Both the position numbers and the translations under genes were made by a program. Shown here piece by piece: positions 1-5,150 of a stretch of 5,150 nucleotides of DNA. Location: the NCBI GenBank assembly GCA_947629195.1, contig CANRCS010000075.1, forward strand, positions 1-5,150, read 5' to 3'. The notes beneath the pieces were generated by a model, which ran no database searches, was not told the DNA's origin, and saw nothing but the letters and a program-made list of their open reading frames with translations. Each line of letters begins with the position of its first letter. The first letter of the stretch is position 1. The DNA is from an uncultured Bacilli bacterium (lineage in GTDB: Bacteria; Bacillota_I; Bacilli_A; RF39; UBA660).

Positions 1-380
1 TCATTTAGTATATTAAAAATATCTTGAACTTTCGTATTTGGTTTTATAGAAATACCTGCTTTTATGTTATTTTTTTTGATTTCTCTTATACAATCAATAT
101 AATTTGGTACTTCATAATGAACTGTTATATAACTAGGGTTAATTTTTTTATATTCTTCTATATACTTAAGAGGTTCCTGAACCATCAAATGAACATCTAA
201 TGGTTTATTAGTAATTTTATATATTTCTTCTATTTCATCAAACGTATAAGTTTTATTATTTACAAATATACCATCCATTATATCTAAATGGATAAAATCA
301 GATGTAGTGTTATTAATTTTTTTAATATTATCTAATAAATTTTCTTTAATAGATAGTATTGATGTTGATACTTTTACCAT
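1..380 (-). CDS. rpe: Ribulose-phosphate 3-epimerase, N-terminal part (cut by window edge)
   Basis: This is the N-terminal 126 residues of ribulose-phosphate 3-epimerase, a cytosolic TIM-barrel metalloenzyme that interconverts ribulose 5-phosphate and xylulose 5-phosphate in the pentose phosphate pathway. The reading frame is open to the left edge, so the C-terminal part (second catalytic Asp and phosphate-binding loops) lies outside. Visible family motifs are TSILS (residues 6-10, with the active-site Ser), FIHLDIMDG (29-37, metal-binding His31 and Asp33, Met35), LDVHLMV (61-67, metal-binding His64), ITVHYE (85-90) and AGISIKPNT near the cut end. The usual FVPN after the first metal site reads FVNN (39-42), a family-atypical change. 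The ATG directly follows the rsgA stop (TAA-ATG) with a GGAGAT ribosome binding site inside rsgA, so it is the last visible gene of the operon. The family assignment is firm; the enzymatic state cannot be fully judged from the fragment. Confidence 0.93.
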   Translation of the reverse strand, partial: MVKVSTSILSIKENLLDNIKKINNTTSDFIHLDIMDGIFVNNKTYTFDEIEEIYKITNKPLDVHLMVQEPLKYIEEYKKINPSYITVHYEVPNYIDCIREIKKNNIKAGISIKPNTKVQDIFNILN

Positions 381-1217
381 TTAATTATCTCCATTCATAA
401 ATCTTACATAATTCTTATATCTTGTCTCTAATATCTTATTATTTTTAACTAATTTTTTTATATAACATTCTTTTTCGTTTACATGTGAACAATTTTTATA
501 TTCACAATTATCTTGATTATTTTTTATTTCTTTAAATGTATTTTTTAATTCTTCTTTCGGAATAGACTTTAAATCAAATGAAGAAAAACCTGGTGTATCT
601 GCAACTAACCCATTAAAAATACTAAAAAGTTCTGTATGTCTAGTTGTATGTTTTCCTCTATTTAATGCTTGTGATATTTCTCCTGTTTTTAAAGACAAAC
701 TTTTATCCAATCTATTTAATAATGTAGATTTACCTGCACCACTTTGTCCTGCAAAAACTGTTAATTTATTTTTAAATAATTTTTTTATTTTTCTTAAGTC
801 TTTATTTATTAAAACTTTATAACCAATACTTTTATAATATTTTATTATTTTTTTTATTTCTTTTTTTTCTTTAGAATTTAATAAATCCATTTTTGTAAAA
901 CAAATAATCGGTTCTATATTATTAAATTCTAATAGAGATATCATTTTATCTAATAAATTATTTGAAAAATCAGGTTTTTTAGTACTTGTAACTATTAATA
1001 CTTGGTCTATGTTTGCTAGTGGAGGTCTAACTAATGAGTTTTTTCTATCTTCAATATTTTTTATTATTTTTTTATCTATATCAATAGTTACTAAATCACC
1101 AACTAGAGGAGTTATTTTATTATTTCTAAAAACTCCTCTAGCTTTGCATTCATATATTTCATTATTTACTTTTACAGTATATAAATCACTTATTTGTTTT
1201 ATTATTCTTCCTTGCAT
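381..1217 (-). CDS. rsgA: Small ribosomal subunit biogenesis GTPase RsgA
   Basis: RsgA (YjeQ/CpgA/YloQ) is a cytosolic circularly permuted GTPase that binds the 30S subunit and acts in its late maturation. The order of motifs shows the permutation: an N-terminal OB-fold (about residues 1-70), then G4 TKMD (108-111), G1/P-loop GQSGAGKST (157-165), the G2-region RGKHTTRH (187-194) and G3 DTPGF (207-211). A C-terminal zinc knuckle follows, with Cys238, Cys243, His245 and Cys251. At 278 residues it is slightly shorter than the B. subtilis protein (about 300). The usual G5 Ser-Ala motif between G4 and G1 is not recognisable: the segment reads VLINKDLRKI (135-144). The ATG at 1217 is preceded by AGGATGGA at good spacing and lies 12 bp after the prkC stop. 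In B. subtilis the orthologue is reported to be phosphorylated by PrkC, which fits this neighbourhood. The gene is unusually A-rich, with two A8 runs near 848-868. Confidence 0.97.
   Translation of the reverse strand: MQGRIIKQISDLYTVKVNNEIYECKARGVFRNNKITPLVGDLVTIDIDKKIIKNIEDRKNSLVRPPLANIDQVLIVTSTKKPDFSNNLLDKMISLLEFNNIEPIICFTKMDLLNSKEKKEIKKIIKYYKSIGYKVLINKDLRKIKKLFKNKLTVFAGQSGAGKSTLLNRLDKSLSLKTGEISQALNRGKHTTRHTELFSIFNGLVADTPGFSSFDLKSIPKEELKNTFKEIKNNQDNCEYKNCSHVNEKECYIKKLVKNNKILETRYKNYVRFMNGDN
387..392 (-). promoter_or_regulatory. Ribosome binding site of rpe inside the rsgA 3' end
   Basis: The minus strand reads GGAGAT six bases before the rpe ATG. It lies wholly inside the last codons of rsgA (Gly-Asp-Asn-stop). 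It supports the ATG at 380 as the rpe start and implies that rpe translation is coupled to termination on rsgA. Confidence 0.75.
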
Positions 1218-1223
1218 GTATAT

Positions 1224-1231
1224 TCCATCCT
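1224..1231 (-). promoter_or_regulatory. Ribosome binding site of rsgA overlapping the prkC stop
   Basis: The minus strand reads AGGATGGA, ending six bases before the rsgA ATG. Its first two bases belong to the TAG stop of prkC. This supports the ATG at 1217 and close translational coupling between the two genes. Confidence 0.65.
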
Positions 1232-3032
1232 ACTTTTTGTTTTTTGACTCATTAATTGAAGAAGTCGCAGTATCTGAATCATTATCATCATCACTTATTG
1301 ATGAATTATCATTATTGTTATTATTATCTTGTACTACTTCTTTAGCTTTAGCTATTATAACAGAGAATGTAACGTTTTCACTTATTACAGAACCTGCTCT
1401 TCTACTTTGATATATTACTGTTCCAGGAGTTTCTGTACTTGATTCTTTTTCTGTTACTTCTAAACTTAAATTATATTTATTAGCAAATTCTTTAACATCA
1501 TCTAATGTCCATTTTTCTCCTACCATATCTGGGTAATAATTCATATTAGGTATATAAAGTGTTACTGTAGAACCTTTTGAAACTTTAGCTCCTGCTTTAG
1601 GATTTTGTTCGACAATTAGATTTTCTTTATCTTCAGTTAAATCTGCAATATTTCTTGTTTCAATTAAAACTTTAAGTCCTAATACATCTTCTAGTTTTAC
1701 TTTAACTTCTAAATAATTTTGCCCTACATAATCTTCCATTTCTATTTCTTCTTGACCTGTTGATTCGTATAAAGTAATTTTAGTACCTTTTTTAACTTTT
1801 CTTCCAATTGCAGGTTCTGTTTTTACTATATTACCTTCATCTATTTCATCACTTTCGATTTTTTTAGTTTTGATTTCAACTTTAAGTCCTACTTTTTTAA
1901 GTGCTTCTTCGGCATCAACTACTGACATATCTGAAACATCTGGAATTTTAACTTCTTTATTTTCACTTCTAGTAAATATAAAGAATATTGATGCTGCAAT
2001 TAATATGATACCAACTATTATAGAAGTAATTATAATTGCGATTTTAGTTTTTTTCTTTTCTTTTTTTTCTTCACTATCTTCTATTTTAGTAGAAACTTGC
2101 GCTGAAGTACTATCTTGTTTATTGATATCCTCTACTTTTTCCATAATTATAGTTTCATCTAAATCATTTTCAGGATATTGATATACATACCTTTTTTCGT
2201 TTTTACGTTCTTCATCTAGTGCAGTTTTTAAATCTTCGTACATCAATCTTACATTCGCATATCTATTTTTAGGATTTTTAGCTGTTGCTTTTAGTAATAT
2301 ATTTTCTATTGATTGAGGTATATCAGGATTTTCCAAAGTTACGTCAGGTAGTGGTTCTTTCATTTGTTTTAGTGCGATTTCAACTGCATTTTCACCCTTA
2401 AATGGCAATGTTCCTGTAAGTAATTCATACATTAAGATACCTAATGAGTATATATCACTTTTAACACTTGAACCCTTACCATTTGCTTGTTCAGGTGGAA
2501 GATAATGAACTGAACCCATTACTGAATTAGTTTGAGTAAGTTGTGCAGCATTAAGTGCGACTGCAATCCCAAAATCAGTTATTTTAATTAAACCATTTTC
2601 CATTATCAATATATTTTGTGGTTTTATATCTCTATGAATTATATATGATTCGTGAGCATGTGCAAGTCCATCTGTAAGTTGCAACATTATATCGATTACT
2701 TCACTTAAAGTTAATGCACCACGTTTTTTAATCAATTGTTTTAAGGTTTTACCTTCTACATACTCCATTACAATATAATATTGTCCTTCATCTTCTCCTA
2801 CATCGTACATTTCGACAATATTAGGATGTGATAGACTACTTGCAGATAATGCTTCTCTTTGGAAACGTCTTACGAATTTTTCGTCATTAGCTAAATCTCC
2901 TCTTAAAACTTTAACTGCAACATTTCTATCTAAAATAGTATCATAGGCTAAATAAACATTAGCCATACCACCTTCACCAATTGTTTTAATGATTTGATAT
3001 CTATCATTAATTTTTTGCCCCTTAATCATCAT
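1230..3032 (-). CDS. prkC: PASTA-domain membrane Ser/Thr protein kinase (PrkC/StkP type)
   Basis: This is a single-pass membrane eukaryotic-type Ser/Thr kinase. In this family it senses peptidoglycan fragments or lipid II outside the cell and phosphorylates wall, division and translation proteins inside. The kinase domain (about 12-270) is complete: Gly loop GEGGMANVY (19-27), catalytic Lys41 in VAVK, HRDIKPQN (133-140, catalytic Asp135), DFG (153-155), an activation loop with Thr166 and Thr168 before GSVHYLPPEQ, and SDIYSLG (192-198). A charged juxtamembrane region rich in Lys/Glu (about 270-330) precedes one transmembrane helix (about 330-354). Three PASTA domains follow at about 360-424, 430-494 and 497-560. 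The protein ends with a 35-40 residue Asn/Asp/Ser-rich tail, probably surface-exposed and disordered. The length of 600 is in the family's usual range. The start is ATGATG: the first ATG overlaps the stp stop by ATGA and the second would remove only one Met. The neighbouring phosphatase gene is the expected antagonist. Confidence 0.97.
   Translation of the reverse strand: MMIKGQKINDRYQIIKTIGEGGMANVYLAYDTILDRNVAVKVLRGDLANDEKFVRRFQREALSASSLSHPNIVEMYDVGEDEGQYYIVMEYVEGKTLKQLIKKRGALTLSEVIDIMLQLTDGLAHAHESYIIHRDIKPQNILIMENGLIKITDFGIAVALNAAQLTQTNSVMGSVHYLPPEQANGKGSSVKSDIYSLGILMYELLTGTLPFKGENAVEIALKQMKEPLPDVTLENPDIPQSIENILLKATAKNPKNRYANVRLMYEDLKTALDEERKNEKRYVYQYPENDLDETIIMEKVEDINKQDSTSAQVSTKIEDSEEKKEKKKTKIAIIITSIIVGIILIAASIFFIFTRSENKEVKIPDVSDMSVVDAEEALKKVGLKVEIKTKKIESDEIDEGNIVKTEPAIGRKVKKGTKITLYESTGQEEIEMEDYVGQNYLEVKVKLEDVLGLKVLIETRNIADLTEDKENLIVEQNPKAGAKVSKGSTVTLYIPNMNYYPDMVGEKWTLDDVKEFANKYNLSLEVTEKESSTETPGTVIYQSRRAGSVISENVTFSVIIAKAKEVVQDNNNNNDNSSISDDDNDSDTATSSINESKNKK
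1272..1327 (-). repeat. Low-complexity AAT/GAT-rich tract encoding the Asn/Asp tail of PrkC
   Basis: On the coding strand this stretch is largely AAT, AAC, GAT and AGT-type codons and encodes residues 570-587, mostly Asn and Asp with an SSIS spacer. It is an imperfect trinucleotide tract, not a perfect microsatellite. In-frame length change between strains is plausible because gain or loss of codons would keep the reading frame. Confidence 0.6.
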
Positions 3033-3775
3033 TCGAAGTCACCACTTTCACGTTCAAAATATGCAATTGAAATATTATCTAACCCACCACGGGCATTACT
3101 TTTTCTAATTAATTTGATAACTTTATCTTCTATTTCTAATTCTTCATCTATTAATACCTTTTCTATTTGTTCAAAGGTTAACATATTTGTAAGTCCATCA
3201 CTACACAATAATATTCCATCTAATGATGTATCTACATCAAATATATCTAATTCTACTATTTCATTTGCGCCAAGTGCTTTCATAAGTACGTTTTTCTTTG
3301 GATGATGTTTTGCTTCTTCTTCAGTAAGTTCACCTGATTTAACAAGTAAGTTTACTAAAGTATGGTCTTGAGTAATTTTAATTAATTTGGAATCTTTTAA
3401 TACAAATCCAGAACTATCACCAATATTTCCTATAAGTATAAATTCTTTAGTAATTAGTGCAGTTACTAAAGTTGTTCCCATACCTACACTTTCTTCATGT
3501 TCATTTGTATATTTAAAAATTAGAGCATTTACTTCATTGACACTATCTTTAAGCCAATTAATCGCATCTTCTTTGTTTCCTACACTTGAAATATCTGCAA
3601 ATCTCTTACCTAAATGAGATATTGCAATAGAAGATGCTACTTCTCCTGCTTTGTGTCCTCCCATTCCATCTGCAACAGCCATTAAACACTCACCATTTTT
3701 ATTTTTAATGATTGTTACACTATCTTCATTATGATCTCTAACTTTTCCTGAATCTGTCAAATAGAAACTTCTCAT
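3029..3775 (-). CDS. stp: PP2C-family (PPM) Ser/Thr protein phosphatase, partner of PrkC
   Basis: This is a cytosolic metal-dependent PP2C-type phosphatase (PrpC in B. subtilis, Stp/PhpP elsewhere) that dephosphorylates the adjacent kinase and its substrates. The family motifs occur in order over the whole 248-residue length: RDHNEDS (13-19), VADGMGGHKAGE (35-45, metal Asp36), GMGTTLV (98-104), IGNIGDSS (115-122), QDHTLV (136-141), MKALG (165-169), CSDGLTNML (191-199, metal Asp193) and GGLDNIS (230-236, metal Asp233). All expected metal-ligand aspartates are present, so it should be active. One deviation is GDSS where most bacterial members read GDSR. The start overlaps the rlmN stop by ATGA and has a perfect GAGGAGG site at 7-base spacing. 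The gene ends with tandem TGA TGA stops, and the first of these overlaps the prkC ATG. The length matches the family norm of about 240-255. Confidence 0.96.
   Translation of the reverse strand: MRSFYLTDSGKVRDHNEDSVTIIKNKNGECLMAVADGMGGHKAGEVASSIAISHLGKRFADISSVGNKEDAINWLKDSVNEVNALIFKYTNEHEESVGMGTTLVTALITKEFILIGNIGDSSGFVLKDSKLIKITQDHTLVNLLVKSGELTEEEAKHHPKKNVLMKALGANEIVELDIFDVDTSLDGILLCSDGLTNMLTFEQIEKVLIDEELEIEDKVIKLIRKSNARGGLDNISIAYFERESGDFE
3039..3043 (-). promoter_or_regulatory. Weak ribosome binding site of prkC inside stp
   Basis: The minus strand reads GGTGA six bases before the first prkC ATG, within the last codons of stp. It is a poor Shine-Dalgarno match. Together with the ATGA overlap this suggests that prkC depends mainly on ribosomes terminating on stp. 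Confidence 0.5.
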
Positions 3776-4800
3776 AAATCATCCTCCTCATACTTACTTC
3801 TTAATTGACCACATGCAGCATCAATTAAACTTCCAAATTCTCTTCTTATTGTAACATTTATATTATTCTTTCTAAGTATATCATAAAATTTGATAATTTT
3901 GTCATTTTTACTTCGTTTATATTGAATATTGTTAGTTTCATTATAAGGGATTATATTAACATAGGCATTTAAACCTTTTAAAAGTCTAGAAAGTTTTATG
4001 GCACACTCTTCACTATCATTGATATTATCTAACATAATATATTCAAAAGTAACACGTCTATTAGTAACTTCTATATATTTTTTAACTATATCTATTATAT
4101 CACATATTTTATATTTTTTATTTATTGGCATAATTTTATTTCTTATTTCATCATCTGGTGCATGAAGTGAGATAGCTAAATTAACTTGAGTATTTTCTTT
4201 CATAAATTTTTCTATTTTATCTACTAGGCCACAAGTAGATACTGTTATGTGTCGTGCACCTATTCCAAGACCTTTATTTTCATTTATTATTCTAATAAAA
4301 TTCATTACATTATCATAATTATCAAATGGTTCTCCAATACCCATTAAAACAACATGACTAATTCTTTTTTTTGAAAATTGTTCCACTATTAAAATTTGTT
4401 CAACCATTTCATAAGTTTCTAAATTTCTAACCTTTTTTAATCTTCCACTCTCACAGAATTTACACCCCATATTACATCCAACTTGTGTAGAAATACATAA
4501 ACTGTTCCCATAATCATGATTCATTAAAACTGCTTCTACAAATCTTCCATCTTCTAATTTAAATAAATATTTAGAAACGTCTTTTCCTTTTTTAATATCA
4601 ACTATATTAATCTTATCTATATTAAAATCTTTTTTAATAATATCTAGCGTCTCTTTCTTTATATTGGTTATTTCATCAAAATTTTTAATTCTTTTTTTAT
4701 ATAACCAATCAAATATTTGCGTTGCTCTAAATTTTTTGTCATTACATTTTATAAAATATTCTTCCAACATTTCTAAAGTGTAATTATATATATTACTCAT
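3772..4800 (-). CDS. rlmN: Dual-specificity RNA methyltransferase RlmN (radical SAM)
   Basis: RlmN is a cytosolic radical-SAM enzyme that methylates C2 of A2503 in 23S rRNA and of A37 in certain tRNAs, tuning translational fidelity and nascent-peptide sensing. The 342-residue protein has the expected architecture. The N-terminal helical region contains KFRATQIFDWLY (23-34). The FVEAVLM motif (87-93) carries the conserved Glu89. The iron-sulfur motif is CNMGCKFC (Cys109, Cys113, Cys116), followed by GIGEPFDNYDNV (154-165, SAM binding) and VSTCGLV (187-193). The C-terminal IDAACGQL (326-333) supplies Cys330, the residue that is methylated as an intermediate in this family. Overall length and motif spacing match RlmN, and the protein sits in the RlmN locus rather than a resistance context, so Cfr is unlikely. 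The start at 4800 has AGGGA nine bases upstream. It appears to be the first gene of the coupled train and overlaps stp by four bases. Confidence 0.97.
   Translation of the reverse strand: MSNIYNYTLEMLEEYFIKCNDKKFRATQIFDWLYKKRIKNFDEITNIKKETLDIIKKDFNIDKINIVDIKKGKDVSKYLFKLEDGRFVEAVLMNHDYGNSLCISTQVGCNMGCKFCESGRLKKVRNLETYEMVEQILIVEQFSKKRISHVVLMGIGEPFDNYDNVMNFIRIINENKGLGIGARHITVSTCGLVDKIEKFMKENTQVNLAISLHAPDDEIRNKIMPINKKYKICDIIDIVKKYIEVTNRRVTFEYIMLDNINDSEECAIKLSRLLKGLNAYVNIIPYNETNNIQYKRSKNDKIIKFYDILRKNNINVTIRREFGSLIDAACGQLRSKYEEDDL
3783..3789 (-). promoter_or_regulatory. Strong ribosome binding site of stp inside rlmN
   Basis: GAGGAGG on the minus strand lies seven bases before the stp ATG and encodes part of the Glu-Glu-Asp-Asp end of RlmN. 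It is the best Shine-Dalgarno match in the window and fixes the stp start at 3775. It also suggests the phosphatase is translated well relative to the kinase, whose site is weak. Confidence 0.85.
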
Positions 4801-4809
4801 ATGTTCACG

Positions 4810-4814
4810 TCCCT
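4810..4814 (-). promoter_or_regulatory. Ribosome binding site of rlmN
   Basis: The minus strand reads AGGGA nine bases before the ATG at 4800. It is a reasonable Shine-Dalgarno match in an otherwise AT-rich gap, and it supports the chosen start. Confidence 0.6.
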
Positions 4815-4820
4815 AAATTT

Positions 4821-4849
4821 ATTTTATCAAATTTCTTATGAAAAGTCTT
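4821..4849 (-). promoter_or_regulatory. Candidate sigma-A promoter driving rlmN and the downstream operon
   Basis: The minus strand carries TGATAAAAT (4829-4821), which is an extended -10 (TGn plus TAAAAT, 5 of 6 to consensus). Seventeen bases further upstream the -35 position reads AAGACT (4849-4844), matching only GAC of TTGACA. A start about seven bases past the -10 would give a short leader of about 14 nt that begins at the Shine-Dalgarno. AT-rich DNA produces such matches by chance, so this is a candidate; its position in the only sizeable gap before the train is the main support. Confidence 0.35.
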
Positions 4850-4888
4850 TAGTTTTAAATAAGTTCTTTCAAAATGAAAAATGTTAGT

Positions 4889-5150
4889 TTATTTTTCAAA
4901 TTTAACAGTTATATTACCATTTCCTAAATCAGATAAATTATCAATATGACCTATTTTAGTATAACTATAATTTGTATCAAATGATTTATAGAAAATAACT
5001 AAACAATTATTTCCATAAAGCATTATATCTCCACTTTTAATATGTTTAGGCTTTACTTGATTTGTAGGTAATGAATTATCCATATAAACATATTTTTCAT
5101 TTCCATTTAGTTCATTCATATTAAATTCTTGTGGTAGTCTATCTATAAAA
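4889..5150 (-). CDS. Cyclophilin-like domain protein, C-terminal part (start outside window)
   Basis: Eighty-six residues plus the TAA stop are visible and the frame is open through the right edge. I recognise the C-terminal half of the small cyclophilin-like (Cyclophil_like) family common in Clostridia and Bacilli: RLPQEF, ELNGNEKYVYMD, LPTN, IKSGDIMLYGNNCLVIFYKSF, then YSYTKIGHID and GNGNITVKFEK. Family members are usually about 110-140 residues. They share the beta-barrel fold of cyclophilins but are not shown to be prolyl isomerases, and their role is mostly unknown. The Met at 5117-5119 lies inside the conserved segment, so it is not the start: ten in-frame residues upstream continue the family pattern and no Shine-Dalgarno is seen there. 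It is separated from rlmN by 88 bp and is probably its own transcription unit. It could be the end of a larger protein (signal peptide or fusion); the missing N-terminus prevents judging this. Confidence 0.8.
   Translation of the reverse strand, partial: FIDRLPQEFNMNELNGNEKYVYMDNSLPTNQVKPKHIKSGDIMLYGNNCLVIFYKSFDTNYSYTKIGHIDNLSDLGNGNITVKFEK

Noticed and set aside
1009..1410. Plus-strand open frame of 133 codons
   Set aside because: It is antisense to rsgA and prkC, spans their junction, has Leu/Ser/Phe-rich shadow composition and matches no family I know.
1870..2181. Plus-strand open frame of 103 codons
   Set aside because: It is entirely antisense to the prkC juxtamembrane and transmembrane region; the hydrophobic runs are the complement of AT-rich Lys/Ile codons.
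2994..3617. Plus-strand open frames of 103 and 76 codons opposite stp
   Set aside because: Both are shadows of a complete, motif-rich phosphatase gene and have no ribosome binding site or recognisable domain.
1230..4800. Use of TGA as Trp (Mycoplasma-type code)
   Set aside because: stp and rlmN end at TGA exactly where the family ends, and Trp in Stp (74), PrkC (508) and RlmN (32) is encoded by TGG.
3772..4800. Cfr-type antibiotic resistance methyltransferase
   Set aside because: The IDAACGQL end, the length and the conserved rlmN-stp-prkC context all fit housekeeping RlmN, and there is no mobile or resistance context.
4865..4881. Possible hairpin (TTTTTC / GAAAGA around an ATTTT loop) just after the cyclophilin-like stop
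   Set aside because: The stem is six pairs, almost all A-T with one G-T, and no T-run follows it, so it is not a convincing terminator.
1..5150. A previously undescribed defence, mobile or RNA-based system
   Set aside because: All but about 100 bp is accounted for by known conserved genes on one strand. I saw no direct-repeat array, inverted terminal repeats, tRNA or rRNA, structured leader or unknown gene beyond the cyclophilin-like fragment.

Overview
This window is a stretch of core bacterial chromosome from a very AT-rich, low-GC Gram-positive organism (Bacillota, possibly a gut-type Bacilli or Clostridia lineage). Every supportable gene lies on the minus strand. The evidence for the lineage is the gene order rlmN-stp-prkC-rsgA-rpe, which is the classic Firmicutes arrangement (as in Bacillus subtilis rlmN-prpC-prkC-cpgA-rpe), together with the Lys/Asn/Ile-rich proteins. 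TGA is used as a stop in two genes and Trp is encoded by TGG, so the Mycoplasma-type code is not in use. The PASTA kinase implies a peptidoglycan wall.

Layout in transcription order, from the right edge to the left. At 5150-4889 is the C-terminal part of a cyclophilin-like domain protein whose start lies outside the window. An 88-bp intergenic gap follows (4888-4801), with a candidate extended -10 promoter. Then comes a tightly packed gene train: rlmN (4800-3772), stp/prpC (3775-3029), prkC (3032-1230), rsgA (1217-381) and the N-terminal two-thirds or so of rpe (380-1, cut by the left edge). rlmN/stp and stp/prkC overlap by ATGA, rsgA follows prkC after 12 bp, and rpe starts on the base after the rsgA stop. 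Ribosome binding sites for the downstream genes sit inside, or overlap, the ends of the preceding genes. The train therefore looks like one translationally coupled transcript.

Functionally, the membrane Ser/Thr kinase senses wall fragments through three extracellular PASTA domains, and its partner PP2C phosphatase reverses its signal. RlmN (23S rRNA/tRNA methylation) and RsgA (30S maturation GTPase) act on the ribosome, and Rpe belongs to the pentose phosphate pathway. In B. subtilis the RsgA orthologue CpgA is a reported PrkC substrate, so the cluster plausibly links wall sensing to ribosome assembly.

I see no mobile element, CRISPR array, RNA gene or defence system. The points worth a second look are sequence deviations within known families (phosphatase GDSS motif, RsgA lacking a G5 motif, an Asn/Asp/Ser-rich kinase tail, an Rpe loop change) and the replacement of the usual upstream neighbours of rlmN.
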